Shown: one piece after another, positions 1 through 12,058 of the stretch
Layout of the letters: every line of letters starts with the position of its first letter
Position numbering within the stretch: position 1 is the stretch's first letter
Assembly (NCBI RefSeq): GCF_030463535.1
Contig: NC_132881.1
Coordinates: forward strand, 39,987,973 to 40,051,972
Source: Salminus brasiliensis
Lineage: Eukaryota; Chordata; Actinopteri; Characiformes; Bryconidae
Length of the DNA stretch: 64,000 nt
Direction: 5' to 3'
Translations under genes and position numbers: made by a program
The notes under the pieces: model-generated
Told to the model about the DNA's origin: nothing
The model's input: only the letters and a program-made list of their open reading frames with translations
Database searches by the model: none

Positions 1-520
1 CTCTTACAGAGCAACCTAGGGCCTGGGATAAACTGGGAAGAGGGCCTGCAGGAACACTGGGTTATTAAGGATGTGCAAATGAATAAGTAGAGTATGTTTA
101 TGGATATGAGAAGACTTTCCACTTCACCTCATCAGTATTGAATTAGTCTGTCTGCAGAGTTTGGAGGGGTGGTGGAGGTTGAAATATGTTCTATATATTT
201 GAGTTGTTAAATGGAGCCCAGTGATTATGAACATGCTGAGTTACAAGGAATTGTGATCATTGCTGGTTTACATGCTCATCCTTTAGGTTTTGGGCTTTGT
301 CTCTAAGCCCAGATGTATGTGGACCAGGTTCTGTATGAGTGATGCATGTTTTTTTATGTTGATTGTCAGCTTAACTTTTTTTTTTTTTTCTTTTTATATT
401 TTGTTCACTCAATGTGCAAACTGACAAACTACAACATACGTGCAAAGTTTTACTGTATTCATGTCATTTTGGAATACCTTTGTTCAACTTAATTAAATCT
501 GTTCTGTATTCATTATTTTG
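1..520 (+). other. Possible 3' UTR tail of an upstream gene
   Basis: No coding frame is visible. The stretch is AT-rich, and an ATTAAA near 493 is followed within about 25 bases by a GT-rich run (512-530), which is the arrangement of a plus-strand poly(A) site. It could therefore be the end of a 3' UTR whose gene lies left of the window. This is inference; a chance motif is equally possible. Confidence 0.25.
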
Positions 521-2140
521 TGTGTGTGTGTATATAAATAATACATACTATACTATATCGATACCTTAATATATACATGTATTTTTTCATGTGAAATGTT
601 AACCTGGTTCCAGCTAACCTGCAATGCTCTGAAATGGCCATGCTTTCTTTTCATGGCTTTAACTTGACTAATACAGGTTCCAGTAGCTTTCCAGTCCCTT
701 GGATGTGATGTTGATCCAGAGGTAAATTGTACTTGGATCAAAGTACTTTAATGGGATTTGTACCTTGTGTTTGGAGATTATAATGCGTTTTTATTATACC
801 TATGTATATTTCTGAAGAAAAGACCAGTCTTTTTATACATGTTTATTATTTTATTTAATTCTGTTCTATAGGTGTAGCACCTGGACTGTTACTGTTCCTC
901 ACACTTTCTCACTTAGCACTATTATAGACCTAAAGGCTTTCGGAAAAGAACATCTTACAAGTAAAAGCACGGTCATGAAGAGTCATTCCTGAGTAATCAT
1001 AGTTTAATAACAGAGACCTAATTAAGAACACCATGTTTGAGTCATACAAATGATAACCTTAATCTAAAGTAATACAGGAAAATGTGTGAAAATTATCATT
1101 TTAATATTTCACAGAAATTACACATAACTGCTACTTGTATTTAAGGGCTTGTGCATCAGTACAATGCCATTTTATAAAATATACTGATCTAAGCTATTCC
1201 AAAATGCTCAGAAATTGTTATTCACTTCTTATAGGTCTGTTTTTTTCTATGTTGGTGGCTTTTAAATAATGTCTTCACTCAAGATTTTCACCCATTCTCA
1301 CAAGTATGACATGAAGGTGTGAAAAGCTTGAGTGAAAAGACAGAATACACCAAATATGTAATATAAGCACATACAAGCAATACAAGCTATAATCCATATT
1401 TATATACATGGTTTTAAATAATACATCCGACTGCACAACTATGTGTCCACCAGTGTTCTGTAAGTACCCCTCTCATATTGAGGGCTGCCTTGCAGCGCTT
1501 TGTCATATAATAAGATAAGATAATCCTTTATTAGTCTTGCAGTGCAGGAAATAATAATAATAATAATGTTCTAAATTAGGATGTAAATGAACAGCTTCAA
1601 TGAAATCTTCACTTCTGTCAACAGACCCCCTATAGTGGCTGGATTTTTCTTCTGCACACATTTTCCTAAATCAGTTCCACAAGCTCTCAGTGGTGTTTGA
1701 ATGTGGTGATTGTGTTGTCCATGGCATCACCTGAACTTCTTCACTCCTCAGCCCTCTCCAACTTTTTTGTGGTCATCAAACAACACACGACGGATACTTC
1801 ACACACATCCAAACAGCTGCTAAATACCAGTGTATGACATCTGTTTTTAATCTGCAGTGCATTATAATAATAATATACAGAACAGACCACCTATCCAATG
1901 TCCTCTGAACTGAGAAGAAGACCCTATTCAGTACCCAGGCCCAGTGTATAATGGACACCTATTCTATTCTCTATTTACTATATAGTATTAGTTTTAAGAG
2001 CCCAGGCTTTCAGGTTGTCTTTTAACAGCTATTTTCACTTCTACTTGAGTCATTATGTACCTGTAGGTGCTGTCTTAGACCACTGCCTCATCTGGCTGTT
2101 GTTCCCAGGATAGAGGGACACTGTAGCTTTAACTGCTCTC
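521..2140. other. Gene-free spacer upstream of unc93b1
   Basis: AT-rich non-coding DNA without a supportable gene. It contains a short dispersed repeat at about 1,505-1,566 (AAGATAATCCTTTATTAGTC followed by an AAT run), a module common in fish retroelement ends, and a Tc1-type transposase remnant listed separately. Nothing else was recognised. Confidence 0.5.
1620..1765 (-). mobile_element. Tc1-like transposase fragment
   Basis: Read on the minus strand, one frame gives PWTTQSPHSNTTESLW followed by a stop. This is a decayed version of the Tc1 catalytic-region signature W-P-x-Q-S-P-D-L-N-P-I-E-x-L-W. No terminal repeats were found, so it is a short dead piece. Confidence 0.6.
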
Positions 2141-2148
2141 CAGAACAG

Positions 2149-2177
2149 GGAAGTGAAAGGCAGCCACTTTCTCTTCC
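2149..2177. promoter_or_regulatory. Two inverted ETS/IRF composite (EICE) motifs upstream of unc93b1
   Basis: GGAAGTGAAA lies at 2149-2158 on the plus strand. GGAAGAGAAA lies on the minus strand at 2168-2177. Both fit GGAANNGAAA, the known PU.1-IRF4/8 composite element of myeloid and B cells. They sit about 170-200 bp before the end of the presumed first exon of unc93b1, where a promoter would be. Function is inferred. Confidence 0.45.
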
Positions 2178-2214
2178 TCTTCACATGTTTAATTCTGGTC
2201 TCTTCTCAGTGTTG

Positions 2215-2348
2215 ATCAGAGCTTAAACAGCTCAGTATTAGCAGGCTTTCTCCACCTCACAGCAGCCAAAGCCTCAGTGCATGAAGTCCTTCAGCGGCTC
2301 TCCGCTTGCGTAAAGTCTCGGTTGTTTGGCTACTGGATCCCAGTGCAG
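2215..2348 (+). other. unc93b1: unc93b1 exon 1, 5' UTR (start approximate)
   Basis: A strong donor (CAG|GTGAGT) at 2348/2349 ends a presumed non-coding exon. The next exon opens exactly at the ATG (2818) behind an acceptor, so an upstream non-coding exon is required. The transcription start is not visible: there is no clear TATA box, so the left edge given here is only a guess. Confidence 0.5.
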
Positions 2349-2817
2349 GTGAGTAACGTAGTGTTTGGGATATGTGCGTGTAATGTTGAGTGTAGGTGGT
2401 TTTCCACTTCAGATCCACATAGGGACCAAAGAAATATGCAAGTGAACAAAAATCAGACACCAATACTTACTAATACAATTTGTTTATGTTTTTTTTTTTT
2501 TCGTCTAAACATGTAATACAACTATAATTTTGGTCATAATCTTAAAATGTTTATGGATTTGCTTTCATAAAGTGTATTTGTAGTCGTGTCTACATGTGCA
2601 TGTTACTATTTACGTTCCCACGTTCATGTAAACGCCATGTAAACCACATGTTGCCTGTTAATTAAACATTTACTCATTCATATTCAGGTATTGACTATAA
2701 TCATTTAATTGCATTCAAAATCAAATAATGTATGTACTTCTTACGCGTTTGACTTATTAATAGATCAGAAATTCTGATTATGTGTCGTGATCCTTGTTTC
2801 TGTGCTTTCACCGCCAG

Positions 2818-5800
2818 ATGGCAGCAGTGATAGCAGAGGATAACGTATACCGTGAGGCAGAGCTGCAGGCTGCGCCCCCTGCTGACGGACCTGAGGAACC
2901 GCAGCCTGTAGGGGCAGACGGTAACATTCAGGGGCAGGTAGGTCCACAGCCAGGGCTATTTTAGCAACAGACTATAGACTAATGAACTAATATTTACCCT
3001 ATCTGGGATTAAACTGAATACATATGTGTATAACATGATAGGCAGTTACTAGAATGTGTTTTTAGGCAACTGTAGCCCACCACCGCATTGACGAAATCCA
3101 GGACGAGGCTTAAATTCCAGAGTGTTGCAATAGATGACTTTTAGGTAGTTAATGATTATAGGCCTAGTTAATGATCATAGGTATTTCCCTATATAACACT
3201 CGTCCAGGCTTCTGCGTTGGTCAAGATACTGGTTCTGGTACTTCAATGGCTCTTTTTCTACATCAGGTTGAGGAGTTTCTGGGACCACACCCTGACTACG
3301 ATGAAGAAGAGGAGGAAAGGAAGTACTATAGGAGGAAGAGGCTGGGCGTGGTTAAGAATGTGGTCGGGGCAAGCTTTGGGGGCATGATCATCTACAGTGT
3401 TTACATGGGTGAGTTTTTCCTTACCAGTTTAGATATCAGCACACATTTGTTACAGCTGCTGCATGACCGCTCCTAGATCATATATCACCATGTCAAAGAT
3501 ACTACATGTGAAATATAGTGCACAAGAAATGATAAACTATGATTATTATATTATGATTATGAATATGTTGCACACCTCTGCAGTACAACAGTTTTGGTGG
3601 TTTGGTGACTTTTTGTCAATCATTTGTAAATGGTTCTGATCAGATGAGGATGGGTCGGGTCCCCCTTTAGAGTCTTGGTTCCTCCCAAGGTTTCTTCCTC
3701 CAGCTTTGAGGGAGTTTTTCCTTGCCACTGTCGCCGTTGGCTCCTCACTTAGGTTTTTAGATTTTTCATGTCTTTTATGTTATTGATTTTTTTTCTGTCT
3801 TTTACTAATTACTGGTTCTGTAAAGCTGCTTTGTGACAACAACAGTTTTAAAAATCACTACACAAATAAATTTGATTTAATTTGATCAACAGATGAAGCA
3901 CATATCACATGTGCTTCATTCTGTTTAGCGTTGAGTATATAAGTATATATGCAGTGACCTTTATGCAGCACTATTGTGGTTATTATGGTCTGCACTGATG
4001 TACTTCTGACATGCGCTGTGTTTTGTAGGTCTTCTGCAGATGCAGTTGATCCTGCACAATGATGAAACCTACAGAGAGGTGAAGTACGGCAGTCTGGGCC
4101 TGAAAGACATCGACAATAAGATGTTGATGGGCATCAACGTCACTCCTATTGTAGGACTGCTCTATACACCAATACTCATACGGTACTTTGTTCTCTATCT
4201 CTCGCTATCTCTTTCTCTCTGTATGTAGTCATGTCCGTAAATATTTAAACAGTGACACAAGTCTTGATGAAGCCATCTGGAGCCATCTGGATGTTATTGA
4301 TGTGTAGACTTTCAGCTTTAGTTCAGGGGTTTTAATGAGAGGTTTGCAGTCACCATTTACATTTACATTTATGGCATTTAGCAGACGCTCTTATCCAGAG
4401 CGACTTACAAAGTGCTTTGCTATTTACCCAAGAAAAGCCTTAGCTAGTTAGAATAGACTAATAATACAAAAGATACCTCCAAGCTTAGACATTACTAAAC
4501 ACAATACAATAAGGCGACCATAGAACTATTCGTCCAAGTACTCTCTGAAGAGGTGGGTCTTCAGTCTGCGTTTGAAGACAGCGAGCGACTCGGCCGTTCG
4601 GACACCCAGGGGCAGCTCGTTCCACCACTTTGGTGCCAGGACAGAAAAAAGCCTGGACGCTTGTCTTTCTTACGAATTACAGCCATGTTTTCACAGGCTC
4701 AAAGGTGATCAGACAGTGCACTGATAAGCAGTTTTATAGCCAGGTGAGATCTCGTCCCTCATTATTTTGTGAAAAATGTGGAGTTGATCCCAAAGTATTG
4801 AATATGCTTTTGGTAGCCATTCATGGGAGATCTCAATATGGGGTCCAAAGTGGAGGCCATAAATAAGCAAAACAAAAAAAAAACAACTTTGGTACAATTT
4901 GGTACATTCTTAAAAAAATTCCTTCACAACAAGCCAATACCAATTTTGAGGAGAACACCCTCAAAAACACTATCACCATAAAAATAATTTATGTGTGTGT
5001 ATATTATATATAACACATCATCTGGCAAACATGGTGGATGCACTGTTATTACATGGACTTCATATGTAGGAGCAGCCGGATGAATTCTGATGTATGTAGA
5101 GATACACTGTCTGCTCAGATTCAGTCAAATGCTGTAAAATGTATAGGATGGTGCTTCACAAGACTAATGTGACAAATGATGTGACAGATAATGACCCAAA
5201 ACATACCGTGAAAGCCACCCAAGAGCTTCTTAAGGCAAAGATATGGAAGCCCCCCCCCCCACACACACACATACAAACCAGCAAGGAGAGGTAACTGTTG
5301 CAGACTTCAGGCAAGCATTTGAAAGCAACTAATTTGCAAATATTAAAACATTAAAATATTACTGCTTATATTTAAAAATATGTTCATCTATTACTTTTGA
5401 GCCCTGAAAATGGAGGGATTGTGTAAAAATGCTGTATTCCCTAAAAATATATGTATATTTGCACATATGAAATTTTAGTATTTGATCAGTCATTCTGCAC
5501 ATATGCATATCTCACCTTTCCACCTCTTGAACCTCAGCTTTTTAAGATGCTTCTTCACGTCTTCCAGATCTCTCACTCCTCATGGTGCAGTTGGAACTGT
5601 GATAACGAGGCTGTGCTGCTTCAGTTTCATTATCGCCTTTGATTGTGTTGAATATTCATGGATATTTTAATTCTTACATCCTCTTAAAAGAGTCATTTCT
5701 GTCTCTAGATGGAACAGCAGGTCCAATTAGCACTTTTAATTCTCAAGGTACTTTAACTCAAATTTTAGAGGTACAAGTAATGATGATAGCAGCTACATTT

Positions 5801-7671
5801 TGTCCACCTTGCCTTGTTTGTTTCTTACCGTTTTCCTTTTTTCATGCTTTTATTATTGACAACTGAGTGACGGAAAATAAAATTCCTGTTTGTAAAAAAT
5901 GTAAACAAATGTCTTTTAGGTTTTTGGGCACTAAATGGATGATGTTCCTTGCTTCTGGAATCTACGCTCTCTTTGTCTCAACCAATTACTGGGAGCGCTA
6001 TTATACATTGGTACCATCAGCAGTGGCCATTGGTGTTGCCATAGTTCCACTGTGGGCCTCAATGGGGAGCTACATCACAAGGTAAAGTGATTGGAGGCGA
6101 ATTACAGGATACATTGTACTGGGTCAGCTCTTAAAAAAATGAAGTGGTGCTTTTTACCTCATTTCCCTAAATGTAGTCAGTGTGGTTTGAGGCATTCTGT
6201 TTGTACACGGCTAAGTTTTGCCCTTGATCTACACGTCTGTTGTAGCAAACATTACTTCTTCTTCTAAGTCTTGTAGCTCCAGTGCAAAACTCCAGACACT
6301 GAACATGTCTAAGCTGATCGACTTGATTTAAGGGAGCCTAACCTAACACACCTTGCTTTAGTATTTAGCTGCTTTGAAAGATCTTGATCAGCTGGATTAG
6401 GTGTGTATTGCTTTATTCTGGGGCTGGCATTAAGCCCTGCAGCACTGGCTTCAAGCCCTGGGCTGTGAAGTGCTTTCCCTGCTCCAAACACACCTTCATT
6501 CACATTAATCAAATCACTTCAACTCCAACTCAGTTCCACTTATATATGCAGTTTGGGCACCAAACTGATGAAGTTAACAAATCCTCTTCACTTCCGTACA
6601 TTGTTGAGGGAGAATTATTGATTTTGCTTAATTTAATATACAATATTACGTTTTTCCATGATATCATATCCATCAGATAAATAGAATATATTATATATAT
6701 TCTATTTAAATTAATATGTAACTAGAATATATATAATATATCCCTCACAGAGGAGTAACAAACAATAACAAAAGTGCAGGTGTAGGGTAGAGTATACTTA
6801 CTTGTGTTTCTTTTGTGTATGACATGATGTGGTGTACTGCAGGATGGCTCAGCAGTATTATGAATATGTGAACTATAAGGAAGAGCATGTGCAAGAGCAG
6901 AAGAGATTGCCAAAGGGAGCCTGCCATCAATATGTCATCATTTTCCAATCAGTCTTCTATATCTTCTTCCATGTGAGTGCAAATGTGTGTTTTGTGTGTA
7001 TTTGTGTCCTGGGGAGGTTGGATTTGTGTAGGAATTAACTCAGGATGCATTGTCAGAACAATAACTAGTACTGCTAACATGTTGATACATACTGTAATTG
7101 TGAAATTACAATACAGTACAGTGGCTTGCACAATCACTATATTTAAATTCCATTGAGAAGTTGAGGGACTATATCGAGAAATGTGTAGAGAAGACAAAAG
7201 AAAGCTCTTCCTATGTATCCTGTGTTTATAATGCATTATAAATGTGTTGTATGGCGTACAGTGACAGGTAGGAATTTGTGTAATTAAACAATTATATATT
7301 ATTATTATTATTATAATATATTGTAGTTACAGCAACATGCATATAACATATCATATAGGTGTATATGTTATATCCAAATGTTTGTGGACATCCCTCCTAA
7401 TGGATGCATTCAGCTACTTTGAGTTGTGCCAATTGCTGATACAGATGTGCAAATGAACAAACACACATCTTGTTTAGTCCCTTTAGAGAAGCATTGCCAT
7501 TAGAATATCACTCCCTGGAGAAGATCAACATGAACGTATTGGCACTATACTAAACTATATGAGGTCTGTGGACAGCACACTTCAGTTAATTTAGGTTTAC
7601 ATAGAAATACAGGGGGGCTTAGTGGTCTGTATGTACAATCATGATTTTTTGGTTTGTGTCAGGGATCATTA

Positions 7672-7743
<72 letters not shown>

Positions 7744-10700
7744 TATTATTACCCATATTTCAAAAACTCAACTAACCTGCATAAATTTTTCTGAAATCAC
7801 TTAATTTAGTTGGTTTACATGTGCTTGATTTATCAGAAACACGTCTTGAATATGGACTGGTCAGGATACCCACAGCTCACATTGCATACTAAGCCTTACT
7901 AAAAGCATTAGCAGTACTTTAGAGTCCATTAGTGCAGGAACAAGTCATAGATGACAAATGGTCAGTGAGTGCATGCAAACATATAGGTATTACGATGCCT
8001 TTTCTGATTACTCATATGTGCGTACGTGTGTCTTGTGCGTGCAGTTGAGTTTCGTATTCGCCGAGTTCCCTATGATCCTCTTCCTCAATGGATTCCTTAG
8101 TGACTACAACCACACTCTCTTCAACGTCAAGCAGTGTGGTAAATTTAACTCTAATCTTACTTCCTCTTTCTGCCTCACTGTTGCATTTTATGCTTCAGTA
8201 TGATGATTTGAGTAATCCAGCATAATATGAGTAATGCTTTTTTGAATTATATGAGCTGACATGCATTTTATCTATTTTATTTTCTAACTCATCTATCATA
8301 TCATTGTAATAAACTGCAATCAAAGCTTTATCCAGTACTGACAACATACTGATTTACTTACAGTCAGACGAAGGAGATGATGGCATTATCCTTACACTAT
8401 TTGGACAAAAGTATTGAGACTTCTCACAGTCCCATTGAATTCCAGTGTGGTACTGTAATAGGATGCCACCATTTGCAACAAGTCAGTTGTTGAAATTTCT
8501 TCAATTCTAGATATTCCACGAATCAACTGTGAGTGGTATTATTGAAAAGTGAAGTATTTAGAAACCACAGCAACACAGACCAAGTAAAGTAACAGAAAGG
8601 AGTCGCCAAGTGCTGAGCTCAGAGCATAGTGCAGAAAAGTCTCCAACGCTCTGCTGACTCAATAACTGCAGAGCTCCAAACCTGCTGTTTGAAAGATCTG
8701 TTTTTAAAGGAGGACCAGCTCCATATAAATGCCAGTGGATTCATATTAATGCCTATGTATGTCATAAAAGCTGTGTCCCAATACGTTTGTCCATATAATT
8801 TAGCATTAGATAAAGGTGTCTTGTTGCTGTCAGAGACATATTGGATCCTTTTACTGTTTTGCTCTGTCTGTCCCTGTCACAGTAAAATTCCCAACAGCAA
8901 CAACTATAATAATAATGATTGTATTTGAACGTATAATGATAATAGTGATAATTATAGAAATATAAAGATCAGTAATTATTGTTTTTCTTTATTTATTTCT
9001 CTGGCCTGTTCAGGTGCGGATGGGAGGGGGATTATTGATGGATTTAACAAGACTGTCCTGATACAGTTGCCTCGTTCCAAACTCCTCATTGCAGTAGAGA
9101 GTGTTCTTATGGGAGCTGCCTTCATCGGCATGATCATAGTAAGACAGCTTCTCCACTTCAGACACACACATAAGTAGCCTCAGCACCACTCTTGTAATGT
9201 TTTCAGATCAACTGAGGTCTAGACATAAGTCATAAGGAGTAGATCATCAGGACACAATGCCTCTGTTCATGTTGTTTGAACTTGGGGTGTGTCTTACATT
9301 CGTGTCAGCCCATAGAGAGCTCCAGTGTCTGCAGCTGCTGGTTTCATTCACACACCATGCTGTCTAACTTTCCTGGTTACACTTCCTCCATTGTTTCTGA
9401 TAGTCAGGTGGTGGGGGTGACTCCGGCCAAATATAGCCCAAGTAGATGAGGCACTAGTAAAAGGCCTCTATATACTGAAAGGGAGTTCTTTTTCAGAATC
9501 CAAAAGGAACCCTTTTTAAATGTTATATAGATGTTTTGTGAAAGATTAGTACCTTTACTAAAGAACCTCTTTTTAAGAATGTAGGTAGGTGCTATAGGTA
9601 GCTTTTGGACCTTGGCTAAGGCTGCATGTTGCCTGTTGGAGTGGAATAGAATAGAATAGTGAAAGTGTAAAGTGGTGAGGAAGAAAAGCAGACTGAAGAC
9701 TGAAAAGGCCCACACAAGTCACTGCTAGACACATGGTCCTGTAACTGAGAGGCCAATACCTTCTCTAAGACATTTGAAAGGAAAGGAAGACTTAAGAAAA
9801 GCCTGTCATTACTGAGAACAACTAGATCAAGTGAACATTTTTGAGAATTGGAGAGGCAACGTCAGTCGTCAGAGTAGGAAACTAGACCAGAAGCCATTAA
9901 AGTGCTTAGCATGCAGGAGATTACATTTAAGAGGACAGAGATACAGGCTTTAAAAATGGATAAAAACTGGTGCTGGATCAAGTGGGCAAGTGGAGGCGTT
10001 TGATTTCATGATTTCATGTGGATATGTAGGGGTAAAACAACGTAAGAGATGGGACGGGATGGGAGCAGATAATAGATGTTCAGGAGAATTTAAGAGAATG
10101 TCACTGCTCAGAATAGTTAAGTGGGACAGTGCAGACATTTAAAACAATGTGACTAATGTTGTCCCTCTGTCTTTCTTTTAGTTCTTGGCTGTATGTGGTG
10201 CTGCGTATCGGCCCACAGAGGAGATTGACCTGCGCAGCATTGGCTGGGGTAACATCTTCCAGATGCCCTTCAAACACCTGCGAGATTACCGCCTGCGTCT
10301 GCTCTGCCCTTTCTTCATCTACTCTGGCTTTGAGGTGCTCTTTGCTGTCCAAGGCCTGATTCTGGTGAGCAAAAGCACAACAAAAATAATGGGCTTTTAT
10401 TCTGACCATCTTAAAGAGTGTATATGTTAATTTCAGGGCATGTCTATTGTGAGAATATGAGAAGGCCACATTTTTTGCTCTTGTATTATGTACGAAACTG
10501 GCACACATGCCTAAATGTGCAGTCAAAGCAGCAGTATGCGGGAATGAGTATTTCTTACTCCTGGGCCCACTCCTACAGTTAGGAGGTGGAATTTGTTAAG
10601 GACCTAAGTTTTTACATGCATTTTACAAGCTGAGAGATAAAGAACCGGCATCTAAAGTGAAAAATAATATTACATTATTTTACACAAATATGATTCCCCA

Positions 10701-12020
10701 CTTTGCCATGGTTCCAGAGTGCAGTTAGGCATTAATTTTATTCATTTTTATTTCTTACTTTGAGGCTGCTTTAAGGTAAAAATGCTACATAATGCTGCTT
10801 TACGGCAGTGTACAAACACACAAAATGCCATTGCATTTTTAGGAGGATCTTGCAAAAATGGGTGGAGATAACAGAAGTGTGACACCTGATTGCCGTGGCT
10901 GATGTGAATTTACCTCTGTTTTTAAAACCAGGCATACATTTTCAGACACTATTGAGAGACTTCCTGTGTCTGCATTTTTCTTGGCATAGTTGTACAATGA
11001 GTTGGGCATACAGAACTGACACTGAATAAGCTGTTTAATATTTGGTCCAAATGAAATGATTGGAGGGTTTTTTACAGTTCTGTGGCCTCCACAGATTCCT
11101 TTTTTTGTTGTTTTTTTTATTATCAAAGCTTTTGATTTACTAATTGCTATCAGGATGTAAAGAGCATTTCATTACGTTTAACAAAAATGTTCTTCTATTT
11201 CACCTACTAACAGTATCCTGAAGTAAAACCCAAGGGTTTGCATTATCCATCCATTCAAGTATCTATCAGGCCTGAAATCCTTGAGTTGTGCAACCACAAA
11301 GCATTGGTCCAATTATCGAAAAGATCAGGGGTTTGACAGCTGGTGATGACACAAATTTGACTATTCTCACAAGTGCTTTAAGTTTTAAAGGACGCGTTTT
11401 CTGGACAAGCTGAGAGATATCGAATCTACATATAAAAGTAAAAGCGCTATGCCGTTCTCACAAGCACTGTCCTGACCACTTTACCAAAGTTACACAGTGC
11501 AGTTAGCAGCATGCCAAGCTTATTACAGGTCAGTAAAGCATCACAGTGATTTTGAAGTTGCTATTTTAAAGTACAAATGCTACGTAATGTAGCAGTGCAG
11601 TGTTAGCATGGGTGTTAACTGGAAATTACTAAACTGAAGGGCAAACAAAAAATAAATTAAATTAATAAAAATAAAAAACATGTTTTTCTCTGTCTCTTTC
11701 TCTCTCTTGCACACTCTTTCTCTTTCCCTCAGTCTTATGGTGTGTGTGCAGTGGGGATGGAGAAGCTGTGGTTGTTGGTGATGGTCTATGGGCTGTCGTC
11801 ATCTGTGTGTTCATCCCTCTCCATGGCCTTCCTGCTCCAGCGTTTGCCCAGGCAGGTCATGCTCCTGGGTGGTGCGGCGGTTCACCTAGTCCTGCTAGTG
11901 GCTCTTATGTGCTGGTCTTCCCTCCCCAGACACCCCGAACAGCTGCCTCAGCTACTGGTGCTGGCTGCCCTCTGGGGCCTGGGCACTGCCCTCAACAAGA
12001 CTGGACTGAGCAGTGAGTAG

Positions 12021-12058
<38 letters not shown>

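Noticed and set aside
10101-10526. 141-codon minus-strand frame
   Set aside because: It is the antisense shadow of unc93b1 exon 9.
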